DNA of 64,000 nt from contig NZ_JAKRKC020000001.1 in assembly GCF_022664455.2 (NCBI RefSeq), positions 2,919,001 through 2,983,000 of the forward strand. The letters are read 5' to 3'. The notes under the pieces were generated by a model. It had not been told where the DNA came from and did no database searches. It saw nothing but the letters and a program-made list of their open reading frames with translations. The translations under genes and the position numbers were made by a program. This DNA comes from Actinomadura luzonensis. Its GTDB lineage: Bacteria > Actinomycetota > Actinomycetes > Streptosporangiales > Streptosporangiaceae. Below are positions 50,836 to 59,128 of this stretch, one piece after another. The first letter of the stretch is position 1. Each line of letters begins with the position of its first letter.

Positions 50836-51579
50836 ATGGCGACTTTGGTGCTGCTACGGCACGGCGAGAGTGACTGGAACGCGAAGGGCCTGTTCACCGG
50901 CTGGGTGGACGTGAGCCTGTCCGCCAAGGGCGAGGACGAGGCCCGCCGCGGCGGCAAGCTCCTCGTGGAGGCCGGGCTGCGGCCGGACATCGTCCACACC
51001 AGCCTGCTCACCCGGGCCATCCAGACGGCCCAGCTCGCGCTGGCCGAGGCCGACTTCATGTGGCTGCCGGTCAAGCGGAGCTGGCGGCTCAACGAGCGCC
51101 ACTACGGCGCCCTCCAGGGCAAGAACAAGGCGCAGACGCGCGAGGAGTTCGGCGACGAGCAGTTCATGCTCTGGCGCCGCTCCTACGACGTGCCGCCGCC
51201 CCCGATCGCCGACGACGACGAGTACTCCCAGGCCGGCGACGCCCGCTACGCCCTGCTCCCGCCGGAGCTGATGCCCCGCACGGAGTGCCTGAAGGACGTC
51301 GTGGAGCGCATGCTGCCCTACTGGTACGACGAGATCGTCCCCGACCTCGCGGCCGGCCGCACGGTGCTGGTGGCCGCGCACGGCAACTCGCTGCGGGCCC
51401 TGGTCAAGCACCTCGACGGCATCAGCGACGAGGCCATCGCCGGCCTCAACATCCCGACCGGCATCCCGCTGGTCTACGAGCTGGACGAGGAGTTCCGGCC
51501 GCGCGTGCGGGGCGGCGAATACCTCGACCCCGAGGCCGCCAAGGCCGCCATCGAAGCAGTGGCCAACCAGGGCCGCTGA
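50836..51579 (+). CDS. gpmA: 2,3-bisphosphoglycerate-dependent phosphoglycerate mutase
   Basis: 247 residues. Histidine phosphatase fold with catalytic [12 protein letters not shown] (His 10 region, followed by [14 protein letters not shown]), [17 protein letters not shown] (about 83-100) and [19 protein letters not shown] (about 178-195). It interconverts 3- and 2-phosphoglycerate in glycolysis. The conserved position is between mshA and the phoU-phoR-phoP genes. Confidence 0.96.
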   Translation: MATLVLLRHGESDWNAKGLFTGWVDVSLSAKGEDEARRGGKLLVEAGLRPDIVHTSLLTRAIQTAQLALAEADFMWLPVKRSWRLNERHYGALQGKNKAQTREEFGDEQFMLWRRSYDVPPPPIADDDEYSQAGDARYALLPPELMPRTECLKDVVERMLPYWYDEIVPDLAAGRTVLVAAHGNSLRALVKHLDGISDEAIAGLNIPTGIPLVYELDEEFRPRVRGGEYLDPEAAKAAIEAVANQGR

Positions 51580-51621
51580 GCCGCACGCCCTCGCCGGAGG
51601 CCCCGGCCGCCCTGTGGCGGG

Positions 51622-51861
51622 TCAGGGGCCGATGGTGGGGCCGAAGGGGAGGCCGCGTTCGGCCTTGGCGACGCAGTCGGGGCACACCGGCACGTCGACC
51701 GAGCGGGCCACCGCCTCCGGTGTCGCGGGCCGCATCGTGCCCGCGACCGTGAACCCGGGCGGCAGCCCGGTCATCTGGTCGACCAGGAACGTCGTCACTT
51801 CCGCGGGGTCGTAGTCGAACTCCCGCCTGCAGGCGTAGCAGCGCCCGCTCTCCACCGCCAT
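51622..51861 (-). CDS. Small zinc-ribbon-like protein
   Basis: 79 residues. Two Cys pairs, CYAC (about 8-11) and CPDC (about 60-63), suit one zinc ion; the region between them is hydrophilic. An AAGGGGCGG site precedes the ATG. There is no recognised family. It is convergent with gpmA and separate from phoU. Confidence 0.7.
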   Translation of the reverse strand: MAVESGRCYACRREFDYDPAEVTTFLVDQMTGLPPGFTVAGTMRPATPEAVARSVDVPVCPDCVAKAERGLPFGPTIGP

Positions 51862-51912
51862 GGCCCGCCCCTTCCGAGACGGGCCCAGCTTACGACGTCC
51901 GCGCCGCGGGCG

Positions 51913-52557
51913 TCAGGACGGGCGGCTGCCGGTGACGAGGTAGACGACGTCCTGCGCGACGCGCACCGCGTGGTCGGCGTACCGCTCGTAGTAGCGGCCG
52001 ATGAGCGTGATGTCGATGGCCGCCTCGATGCCGTGCTCCCAGTCCTTGCTGAGCAGGAGCCGGAACAGCCGCCGGTGCAGCCGGTCCATGGCGTCGTCGT
52101 CCTGCGGCAGCTCCAGGGCCGACTCCACGTCGCGCGAGGAGATGCAGCCGCCGGCCTTGGTGATCAGGTTCTCGGCGATCTGGCCCATCTCCACGATCGT
52201 GGAGCGCATCTGGGGCGGGATCGCCGAGTCGGGGTGGCGCAGCCGGGCGACCTTGGCGACGTGGACCGCGAGGTCGCCCATCCGCTCCAGGTCGGTGCCC
52301 ATGCGCAGCGCGGTGATGACCAGGCGCAGGTCCACCGCCACCGGCTGCTGCCTGGCCATGAGGTCGAAGATCGTGGCCTCGATCTCGGCGAAGATCGCGT
52401 TGACTTCCTCGTCGCGGGAGATGACACTCTCGGCGATCGCCAGGTCCGAGTCGAGGAGGGCCGTGGTGGCACGGGAGATGGCCGACCGGGCCAGCCTGGT
52501 CATCTCGACCAGTTTGTCGGTCAGGCCTTCAAGTTCTTCATGGTACGCGTCGCGCAT
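51913..52557 (-). CDS. phoU: PhoU phosphate-signalling regulator
   Basis: 214 residues with two three-helix PhoU repeats, each with a metal-binding E/DxxxD motif (ALRMGTDLERMGDLAVHVAK near 83-102; IGRYYERYADHAVRVAQ near 188-204). It modulates the PstSCAB transporter and the phosphate sensor kinase. It is divergent from the kinase gene, with PHO-box-like repeats in the gap. Confidence 0.94.
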   Translation of the reverse strand: MRDAYHEELEGLTDKLVEMTRLARSAISRATTALLDSDLAIAESVISRDEEVNAIFAEIEATIFDLMARQQPVAVDLRLVITALRMGTDLERMGDLAVHVAKVARLRHPDSAIPPQMRSTIVEMGQIAENLITKAGGCISSRDVESALELPQDDDAMDRLHRRLFRLLLSKDWEHGIEAAIDITLIGRYYERYADHAVRVAQDVVYLVTGSRPS

Positions 52558-52579
52558 GCCGTCACCGTACGTGGCGCAT

Positions 52580-52632
52580 GATGAACGAACTCCTACCGCG
52601 AGATGAACTTTCCAGGAAAGGGACGTTCATCC
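52580..52632. promoter_or_regulatory. PHO-box-like direct repeats between phoU and the sensor kinase
   Basis: The 7-mer GATGAAC (GTTCATC on the minus strand) occurs at 52580-52586 and 52602-52608, exactly 22 bp apart (two 11-bp units), and GTTCATC again on the plus strand at 52625-52631. The Streptomyces PHO box consists of 11-bp direct repeats beginning GTTCACC, so these are good candidate PhoP sites, on both strands, for phoU and the phoR-phoP genes. Confidence 0.6.
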
Positions 52633-52681
52633 CCTGATGAGGGGGTCTGTCCCTGGGAAAACGCCACCTACCATCGAAGGC

Positions 52682-53863
52682 ATGAGTGAGATGGCCATGA
52701 GCTTCGCGGCCCTGGCCGGGTTCGTCGTGGGAGCCCTGGCGGTCCTGTTCTACCGCAACCAGATCGAGGCCCCGAGCCGTTCGGCCAACGCCGACGGCGC
52801 CGAGAGCGGCGCCGCGCTGCCGCAGGGCGTGGCCTCCGTCCTCGCGGTGCTGCCCTCCTCCGCCGTGGTGCTCGACGCCCACGACCGGGTCCTTCGCGCC
52901 AGCTCGGCCGCGCGGGCCTTCGGCCTGGTGAAGGGCGACCGGCTGATGGCCGCCGAGCTGCTCGCCCTGGCCCGCCAGGTACGCCGCGACGGCGAGATCC
53001 GCGAGAGCGAGATCGACGTCGCGGGCCACAAGTTCGGCCAGGAGACCACCAACTTCGCCGTCCGCGTGGCGCCTCTCGGCTCCTACGGCCAGGTGCTCGT
53101 CCTGGCCGAGGACCAGACCGAGCGGCGGCGGGTCGAGGCGGTGCGGCGCGACTTCGTCGCCAACGTCAGCCACGAGCTGAAGACCCCCGTCGGCGCGCTC
53201 AGCCTGCTGGCCGAGACCATCCAGGACGCCGCCGACGACCCCGAGGCCGTCACCCGCTTCGCCAACCGCATGCAGCACGAGGCGGCCCGGCTCAACTACC
53301 TCGTCCAGGACCTCATCACGCTGAGCAGGATCCAGGGCGCCGAGCCGATCCCCACTCCCGGCCAGGTCTCGATCGACGAGGCCGTCCACGACGCCATCGA
53401 CCACTGCAACACCAAGGCCGCGGCCAAGGACATCGCGCTCGTCACCGGCGGCACCGAGGGCCTGCGCATCTGGGGCGACGACGAGCTGCTGGTCACGGCG
53501 CTCCGCAACCTCATCGACAACGCGGTCGCCTACAGCCCGGAGCACACGCGGGTCGTGGTGAGCGTCCGCCCGGCCGGCGACTCGGTCGAGATCAGCGTCA
53601 GCGACCAGGGCATCGGCATCCCGGAGGAGGCTCTGGAGCGCATCTTCGAGCGCTTCTTCCGCGTGGACGCCGCGCGGTCGCGGGCCACCGGCGGCACCGG
53701 GCTCGGTCTCGCCATCGTCAAGCACGTCGCCGCCGCGCACGCGGGCGAGGTGTCCGTCTGGAGCAAGGAAGGGTCCGGCTCCACCTTCACGCTCCGCCTG
53801 CCCGCCTTCGGCGGCACGGCGGTGGCCGTACCACCCGCTATTCCCCTGGAGGCAGCCACATGA
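52682..53863 (+). CDS. senX3: Phosphate-type sensor histidine kinase (SenX3/PhoR)
   Basis: 393 residues. One N-terminal membrane segment (about 5-25), a degenerate PAS domain (about 55-155), HisKA with the phosphoacceptor in FVANVSHELKTPVGAL (His near 167) and a HATPase domain (NLIDNAVAYSP, DQGIGIPEEALERIFERFFRVD, GGTGLGLAIVKH). It should autophosphorylate when phosphate is scarce and pass the group to the regulator encoded next (ATGA overlap). The position beside phoU and mshA/gpmA supports orthology with SenX3 and PhoR. Confidence 0.94.
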   Translation: MSEMAMSFAALAGFVVGALAVLFYRNQIEAPSRSANADGAESGAALPQGVASVLAVLPSSAVVLDAHDRVLRASSAARAFGLVKGDRLMAAELLALARQVRRDGEIRESEIDVAGHKFGQETTNFAVRVAPLGSYGQVLVLAEDQTERRRVEAVRRDFVANVSHELKTPVGALSLLAETIQDAADDPEAVTRFANRMQHEAARLNYLVQDLITLSRIQGAEPIPTPGQVSIDEAVHDAIDHCNTKAAAKDIALVTGGTEGLRIWGDDELLVTALRNLIDNAVAYSPEHTRVVVSVRPAGDSVEISVSDQGIGIPEEALERIFERFFRVDAARSRATGGTGLGLAIVKHVAAAHAGEVSVWSKEGSGSTFTLRLPAFGGTAVAVPPAIPLEAAT

Positions 53864-54552
53864 CCCGAGTTCTCGTCGTCGAGGACGAGGAGTCGTTCTC
53901 CGACGCCCTGTCCTACATGCTGCGCAAGGAGGGCTTCGAGGTCTCGGTCGCGGCGACCGGGCCGGAGGCGCTCGACACGTTCGACCGCAACGGCGCCGAT
54001 CTGGTGCTGCTCGACCTGATGCTGCCGGGCCTGCCCGGCACGGAGGTGTGCCGCTCGCTGCGGCAGCGTTCCAAGGTGCCCGTGATCATGCTGACCGCCA
54101 AGGACAGCGAGATCGACAAGGTCGTGGGCCTTGAGCTGGGCGCCGACGACTACGTGACCAAGCCGTTCTCCTCGCGCGAGCTGGTGGCCCGCATCCGGGC
54201 GGTGCTGCGCCGGCAGGGCGACGTCGTGGAGGAGCTGGAGAGCGCCGTGCTGGCCGTCGGGCCGGTGCGCATGGACGTGGACCGGCACGTGGTCGCGGTG
54301 CGCGGCGAGCAGGTGCAGCTCCCGCTGAAGGAGTTCGAGCTGCTGGAGGTGCTGCTGCGCAACGCCGGACGGGTGCTGACCCGCGGCCAGCTCATCGACC
54401 GCGTCTGGGGCGCCGACTACGTGGGCGACACCAAGACGCTGGACGTGCACGTCAAGCGGCTGCGCGCGAAGATCGAGGCCGACCCGTCCAACCCGCGGTG
54501 CATCCTCACCGTGCGGGGCCTGGGCTACAAGTTCGACGTGGTGGACGACTGA
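53860..54552 (+). CDS. regX3: Phosphate response regulator (RegX3/PhoP)
   Basis: 230 residues. The receiver domain has the acidic pair EDEE (about 8-11), phosphoacceptor Asp in LLDLMLPG (near 52), Thr in MLTAKD and Lys in VTKPF. The OmpR-type winged helix follows (about 130-228; LPLKEFELLEVLLRNAGRVLTR; TLDVHVKRLRAKIE). Overlap with the kinase gene and a terminator just after define a two-gene operon. In Streptomyces the orthologue is called PhoP and binds PHO boxes. Confidence 0.95.
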   Translation: MTRVLVVEDEESFSDALSYMLRKEGFEVSVAATGPEALDTFDRNGADLVLLDLMLPGLPGTEVCRSLRQRSKVPVIMLTAKDSEIDKVVGLELGADDYVTKPFSSRELVARIRAVLRRQGDVVEELESAVLAVGPVRMDVDRHVVAVRGEQVQLPLKEFELLEVLLRNAGRVLTRGQLIDRVWGADYVGDTKTLDVHVKRLRAKIEADPSNPRCILTVRGLGYKFDVVDD

Positions 54553-54553
54553 G

Positions 54554-54598
54554 AAACCCCTTGTTCCGGTACGGGCCGCGTACCGGGACAAGGGGTTT
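54554..54598. terminator. Bidirectional terminator between regX3 and the LpqE-like gene
   Basis: A 20-bp inverted repeat (54554-54573 with 54579-54598) with a single G-T type mismatch, starts AAACCCCTTG and ends CAAGGGGTTTT. The A/T tails on both sides serve both convergent genes. Confidence 0.85.
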
Positions 54599-54607
54599 TC
54601 CGCTGGG

Positions 54608-55186
54608 TCAGTGCGCTTCCTCGGCGGGGGCCGAGGCGGACGGGGTGGGCGTCGGGGCCGGCGTCGCGCCGGGCGCGGCGGGGTACTCCGCGAATTCGCG
54701 GCTGCGCGTGACCACAGGCACGTTCAGGGACACGATCCCGGCGTTGGCGAACTGGAGGTCCAGCTTGACGGTCTCGCCGCCCCTGAGGCTCCTGGAGATC
54801 GACTCGAGCATGAGCTGGGGGGTGGGCTTGCCGGTGTTCACGAGCTGGTTGCTCGGGATCTGGACGGGGGCCGTGACCTTGACCGTGCCCATGGTGCCGG
54901 CCGAGACCGCCTGGAGGGTGTCGGGGGTGCCCGTGGTGTTGAGGATGTTGAGGTAGATCGGGGCGGAGCCGCGCCAGGGGAGCTGCGCCCCCGAGTCCGG
55001 GCCGAGGATGAACGCCTGCGGGATGTGAATGCCGCGCGAGCCGTAAGAGCCGTTCTCGATCAGGGCCTGTGCCTCGTTGGGCGCGTACGGCTTGTTGGTG
55101 GTGGCGTCGAATCCGGCGCCGCAACCGGCGAGCACGGGGGCGATCAAGAACGCGGCGGCGGCGGCAATCCAGCGACGGCTGGTCAC
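54608..55186 (-). CDS. LpqE-like lipoprotein (PCu(A)C-like fold)
   Basis: 192 residues from GTG at 55186, with AAGGAG about 10 nt upstream. Lipoprotein signal peptide with lipobox LAGC (Cys about 21). The mature part has YLNILNTTGTPDTLQAVS, the pattern of copper-chaperone PCu(A)C-type domains, but the His/Met copper ligands are not clear. A disordered Pro/Thr/Ala C-terminal tail is present. M. tuberculosis lpqE also lies next to carD. Confidence 0.78.
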   Translation of the reverse strand: MTSRRWIAAAAAFLIAPVLAGCGAGFDATTNKPYAPNEAQALIENGSYGSRGIHIPQAFILGPDSGAQLPWRGSAPIYLNILNTTGTPDTLQAVSAGTMGTVKVTAPVQIPSNQLVNTGKPTPQLMLESISRSLRGGETVKLDLQFANAGIVSLNVPVVTRSREFAEYPAAPGATPAPTPTPSASAPAEEAH

Positions 55187-55423
55187 GAGCGGGTACTCCT
55201 TGGGTCTTGCGCATGCGTGTCGGGGGCTCTCGCGCATGTATGGCCTACGCGTGAGTGCAGCGCCAACCATATCGATCCGAATCCATGGTCATATCCGCGC
55301 CCCCGCAGGTCATTCGCTATGTCCGGAAATGTCAGACATAGAGTTGCGCGCTTGTCAACCCCCAATATGCCGCTTTGACCTGCAGTTATGAGGATTTCAC
55401 TGTTCCGGGAGGCTGTGGATGCG

Positions 55424-55432
55424 TGGTACCCT
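55424..55432 (+). promoter_or_regulatory. Possible extended -10 promoter of carD
   Basis: TGG followed by TACCCT at 55424-55432 fits an extended -10 element 29 nt before the carD ATG. The wider gap (55187-55460) is relatively AT-rich and contains an inverted repeat TATGTC...GACATA near 55317-55339. It is suggestive only. Confidence 0.35.
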
Positions 55433-55460
55433 GGAGTACAGCGGAAGGGGTACTTGTCAC

Positions 55461-55943
55461 ATGACTTTCCAGGTCGGCGACACTGTCGTCTACCCCCACC
55501 ATGGGGCTGCTCGGATCGAAGCAATCACGAAGCGATCCATCAAGGGTGAGGAAAAGACCTACCTGGTGCTCAAGGTCGACAAGGGCGACCTTACCGTCCA
55601 GGTGCCAGCCGAAAACGCAGAACTCGTCGGTGTGCGCGATGTCGTCGGCCAGGAAGGCCTTGAGCGGGTTTTCGACGTCCTTCGCATGCCGCACACGGAA
55701 GAGCCGACCAACTGGTCTCGCCGTTACAAGGCCAATCTGGAGAAGCTCGCATCCGGTGATGTGAACAAGGTCGCCGAAGTCGTTCGGGACCTGTGGCGGA
55801 GGGACCGCGAGCGCGGTCTGTCCGCGGGCGAGAAGCGCATGCTCGCCAAGGCGCGTCAGATCCTGGTCAGTGAGTTGGCGCTCGCCGAGAAGACCAATGA
55901 GGACAAGGCTGAGGCCCTTCTCGACGAGGTTCTCAACAGCTGA
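55461..55943 (+). CDS. carD: CarD-family RNA polymerase-binding transcription factor
   Basis: 160 residues from ATG at 55461. The N-terminal RNAP-interacting domain is [21 protein letters not shown] and the C-terminal helical DNA-binding domain contains [17 protein letters not shown] and [23 protein letters not shown] with the conserved Trp. CarD stabilises open complexes at rRNA and many housekeeping promoters and is essential in mycobacteria. Codon use in this gene is less extreme in GC than its neighbours. Confidence 0.95.
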   Translation: MTFQVGDTVVYPHHGAARIEAITKRSIKGEEKTYLVLKVDKGDLTVQVPAENAELVGVRDVVGQEGLERVFDVLRMPHTEEPTNWSRRYKANLEKLASGDVNKVAEVVRDLWRRDRERGLSAGEKRMLAKARQILVSELALAEKTNEDKAEALLDEVLNS

Positions 55944-55960
55944 ACGCGAATCTTCCACGG

Positions 55961-56434
55961 GTGGGCGTCGGTGTCGACGTCCACCCGTTCGCTTCGGCGG
56001 CCTCGGGGCGCGAGCTCAGCCTCGCCGGGCTGCACTGGCCGGGGGAGCCCGGCCTCGACGGCCACTCCGACGGCGACGCCGCCGCCCACGCCGCCTGTGA
56101 CGCGCTGCTGTCCGCGGCCGGGCTGGGCGACCTCGGCCGGCTGTTCGGCACCGCCGACCCGCGCTGGGCGGGCGCCTCTGGTGCCGTGCTGCTCCAGGAG
56201 ACCGCCCGCCAGGTGCGCGCGGCGGGTTACGAGATCGGCAACATCGCCGTCCAGGTGATCGGCAACCGGCCGAAGCTCGCCCCCCGGCGGGTCGAGGCCG
56301 AGCTGGCGCTGAGCGGCGCCGCGGGCGCCCCGGTGAGCGTGTCCGCCACCACGACCGACGGGCTCGGGCTGACCGGAAGGGGTGAGGGCATCGCCGCCAT
56401 CGCGACGGCGCTGGTGGTGAACCTGTCCCCGTAG
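55961..56434 (+). CDS. ispF: 2-C-methyl-D-erythritol 2,4-cyclodiphosphate synthase
   Basis: 157 residues from [13 protein letters not shown] at the start supplies the Asp and His metal ligands, [12 protein letters not shown] (about 33-44) the further His, and [19 protein letters not shown] the C-terminal site. It makes the cyclic diphosphate intermediate of the MEP isoprenoid pathway. It starts 17 nt after carD. In M. tuberculosis ispD lies between carD and ispF, but here it does not. Confidence 0.93.
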   Translation: MGVGVDVHPFASAASGRELSLAGLHWPGEPGLDGHSDGDAAAHAACDALLSAAGLGDLGRLFGTADPRWAGASGAVLLQETARQVRAAGYEIGNIAVQVIGNRPKLAPRRVEAELALSGAAGAPVSVSATTTDGLGLTGRGEGIAAIATALVVNLSP

Positions 56435-56622
56435 CCGGGCGTCTCTCATGTGGGATGCGTGAGGGTGTCCCGGCGGGCCGTCAGCCGGCCCGCCCTGAGC
56501 GGAGGCGGCGGTTCGTCACTGGCGCGGTACGGACCGCCGCCTTCCTTATACGTTGGGTTGTTTGTCCTGTTCAGCGGGTAGGTCTCCCCAAGACATGTGA
56601 ACGTCTTCGGGGGGAGCTACAC

Positions 56623-56919
56623 ATGATCGGCGCGATTGTCTCCGCCGTGGTCATCGGCGCCATCGTCGGTGCGCTGGCCCGGCTGCTGGTGCCCGGCAGG
56701 CAGAACATGTCCATCGGGCTGACCCTCATCGTCGGCATCGTCGCCGCGCTCATCGGCACGCTGATCGCCCAGGCGCTCGGCTGGGCCGATACGCGAGGCA
56801 TCGACTGGATCGAGCACATACTCCAGCTCGCGCTGGCGGTCATCGGCGTGCTGCTCGTGACCCGGATGGGCATCGGGCGGGGGCGCGGCGGCGGACGTAC
56901 ACGCGGAACCATGACCTGA
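56623..56919 (+). CDS. GlsB/YeaQ/YmgE-family membrane protein
   Basis: 98 residues with three membrane segments (about 2-20, 28-50, 64-82) and the family core GAIVGALARLLVPGRQNM. A strongly basic Gly/Arg tail follows. Stress-associated small membrane protein of unknown mechanism. A GGGGGAG site precedes the ATG. It has a close paralogue 97 nt downstream. Confidence 0.88.
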   Translation: MIGAIVSAVVIGAIVGALARLLVPGRQNMSIGLTLIVGIVAALIGTLIAQALGWADTRGIDWIEHILQLALAVIGVLLVTRMGIGRGRGGGRTRGTMT

Positions 56920-57016
56920 CCTGCGTAAACACAAATCCGCGCATAAAAGCCGGAGATCGGGTAGCGAACATCCCCGTGGAGGTGAACGGCTCACCCTCAC
57001 GGGGAGGTTTCGAACC

Positions 57017-57286
57017 ATGACAATCCAGTCCATCCTTGGCGCCATCGTGATTGGCGCCGTGATTGGCGCAGTCGGTCGCCTGCTGCTTCCCGGCAGGCAG
57101 GCCATCGGGTGGATTCTCACCGTCGTCGTCGGCATCGTGGCCGCCCTCCTGGGCACGCTGCTCGCGCAGGTGCTGGGCGTGGAGACGACTCCCGGCATCG
57201 ACTGGATCGAGCTCGTGATGCAGGTGGTGCTGGCCATCGTGGGTGTCGGCCTGGTCGCCGGCCTGAGGCGCGGCCATCGCGTCTGA
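57017..57286 (+). CDS. GlsB/YeaQ/YmgE-family membrane protein (paralogue)
   Basis: 89 residues with the same three-segment layout and core GAVIGAVGRLLLPGRQAIG; the shared block GIDWIE lies before the third segment in both proteins. It lacks the long basic tail of the first copy. The pair probably arose by tandem duplication. Confidence 0.88.
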   Translation: MTIQSILGAIVIGAVIGAVGRLLLPGRQAIGWILTVVVGIVAALLGTLLAQVLGVETTPGIDWIELVMQVVLAIVGVGLVAGLRRGHRV

Positions 57287-57337
57287 CCAGAGAACTGACG
57301 GCCGTACCGCAGATCCGCGGACGCCGGGCATACATCG

Positions 57338-57398
57338 GCCCGCCTCGGGAGCCGATCCGATCGGACAGCTTCGATCGGACCGCCTTCCGGGGCGGGCC
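57338..57398. terminator. Terminator-like hairpin between convergent genes
   Basis: Stem GGCCCGCCTCGG (57338-57349) pairs with CCGGGGCGGGCC (57387-57398) through 11 Watson-Crick and one G-T pair, with nested smaller GATC-rich pairings in the loop. It lies between the stop of the second GlsB-like gene and the stop of the convergent DUF2637 gene. Confidence 0.65.
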
Positions 57399-57408
57399 TT
57401 CCTGTGCG

Positions 57409-58644
57409 TCAGTCCTCCGGGGGCCGCGGGGTGCTCCGCAGGCGGCCCGACGGGGCCGGGGGATCGTCGTGGATCACGGGGTGCGGGGCGGTGTCCGCTA
57501 ACTCGTCCTCAGCGCTCTGGGCGGTCTCCGCGGGGGGCTGGGCGCGGGGCGCGGGGGCCGGGCGGTCGTCGTCCAGGATGATGGGCTGGGGCTGGGTGTC
57601 GGCGTTCCTCGGGTCGGGGCGGGGGTGCACGAGGACGTCGGTGGGCTTGTAGCGGTCGCCCCAGCGGACGGGGCGGGTCGGGGCCTTCTGCGGGGGCTCC
57701 CCGGCGTCCTCGGCGTCTTCGGCGTCTTCGATGTCCTCGATGTTCCGGGCGTCCTGCGCGGGCTCTTGGGGTCGCTCGGGGGCGTGCTCGTCGTGGGGCG
57801 CGGCGTGCCACTCGGCGACCTGCTCCGAGACGGGGGCCTCCTCCTGCGGCTCCTGCGCGGGCTCCTCGGGCTCCTGGGGCTCGGGGCGCTGGAGCGGCGT
57901 CTCCCGTGCTCCCCGGACGCGGATCTCCTGCGTGGGGACGCCCGCCTCCTCGATCTCGTCGCGCTCGTCCTCGTCGCGCATGGGAGCGTCCACGGTCTCG
58001 TACGGAGAGACGGGGGGCGTCTCCGGGGCGGGCGTGGGCCCGACGACCGGCGTGGGCTCCAGCACCGGCGCCGGTGCGTCGGTCATGAGCGGCGGCGCCT
58101 CGGTGACCAGCGGCGGCGCCTCCGTGACCAGCGGCGGCGGACCGGCCTCGGCCGTGCCCCGCCGGTGGAACGGAACGAGGTCCGCCTCGTCCTCCTCGTC
58201 CTCCTCGCGGGCGCCGCCGCGTCCGCCCGCCTGCACGTGCTTGATCATCAGCAGCCAGATCCACAGGGCGACGGCGAGCATGACCCAGGGGGCCAGCGCC
58301 ACCCCCATGGCCGCCTGCCGGGGATCGATCGCGAGGCGCAGCGCGGTGGCCGCGTTCACCGCCGCCGCGGCGACGATGAGCAGCACCAGCACGGCCGCGG
58401 CCTGGAGGCGTACCAGGAACCGGGCCGAGCGCAGCAGCAGGACGCCGACCAGGGCGACCACGAGCAGCGCGTCGAAGGCGGCGGGATAGAGGTAGGCGAG
58501 ATCGGGCCGGGCCTCGCCGACGACGGCGAGCGCGCGCAGGTCGTCGAACGACAGCGCGCACGCGGCCCCGGCGAGGGCGGCGACCGCGAGCCCCGCGAGG
58601 GCGATGCCCAGGCGCCGGAGCACAGAGGGGGGAGTCACGTCCAT
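57409..58644 (-). CDS. DUF2637 membrane protein with long acidic/proline tail
   Basis: 411 residues from ATG at 58644. Four membrane segments in the first 130 residues (about 9-30, 48-66, 73-95, 105-128) match DUF2637, common in actinobacteria and on their conjugative plasmids (some linked to transfer and spread functions). The remaining 280 residues are disordered: acidic (EEDEEDEAD), three PPLVTEA-type repeats near 165-185, and many Pro/Glu segments. No catalytic motif is seen. Confidence 0.8.
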   Translation of the reverse strand: MDVTPPSVLRRLGIALAGLAVAALAGAACALSFDDLRALAVVGEARPDLAYLYPAAFDALLVVALVGVLLLRSARFLVRLQAAAVLVLLIVAAAAVNAATALRLAIDPRQAAMGVALAPWVMLAVALWIWLLMIKHVQAGGRGGAREEDEEDEADLVPFHRRGTAEAGPPPLVTEAPPLVTEAPPLMTDAPAPVLEPTPVVGPTPAPETPPVSPYETVDAPMRDEDERDEIEEAGVPTQEIRVRGARETPLQRPEPQEPEEPAQEPQEEAPVSEQVAEWHAAPHDEHAPERPQEPAQDARNIEDIEDAEDAEDAGEPPQKAPTRPVRWGDRYKPTDVLVHPRPDPRNADTQPQPIILDDDRPAPAPRAQPPAETAQSAEDELADTAPHPVIHDDPPAPSGRLRSTPRPPED

Positions 58645-58698
58645 GGCGGTTTCGAGCCTACAGAACAATGTGATTCCGAGACCGATCAAGGGAGAGAC

Positions 58699-59085
58699 AT
58701 GGCCGAGTTGCCAGCAGAAGCCCGCAACCTCCTGGACGCGCCCAATTTCGCCACCGTCACCAGCATCAACCCCGACGGCTCCCCGCAGTCGAGCGTGGTG
58801 TGGGTCCGCACGGAGGGCGACGACGTGCTGTTCTCGACGGTCAAGGGACGGGTGAAGCCGCGCAACTTCGAGCGCGACCCGCGGACGAGCCTGCTGGTGA
58901 TCGATCCGGCCGATCCGTACCGGTATCTGGAGGTTCGTGGCACAGTGACCGTGTCGCCCGATCCGACGGGCGCGCTCATCGAGGAGCTGTCGCAGAAGTA
59001 CCGCGGGCAGCCGTGGCAGGACAAGCCGGGCACCGAACGGCTCATTGTCCGGATCCGGCCGGAGAAGGTCGTGCTCCGAGGCTGA
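58699..59085 (+). CDS. PPOX-class F420-dependent oxidoreductase
   Basis: 128 residues. A split beta-barrel flavin/F420-binding fold: FATVTSINPDGSPQSSVVWVRTEGDDVLFSTVKGRVKPRNFERDPRTSLLVID spans residues about 17-70, followed by YRYLEVRGTVTV. This matches the FDOR-B group that uses F420 to reduce quinones, biliverdin or other unsaturated substrates. A GGAGAG site precedes the ATG. The exact substrate is unknown. Confidence 0.87.
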   Translation: MAELPAEARNLLDAPNFATVTSINPDGSPQSSVVWVRTEGDDVLFSTVKGRVKPRNFERDPRTSLLVIDPADPYRYLEVRGTVTVSPDPTGALIEELSQKYRGQPWQDKPGTERLIVRIRPEKVVLRG

Positions 59086-59128
59086 TTTATCGGCCTGATG
59101 ACGCCCTTGAGGCGTTAGCCTTGCCTTC

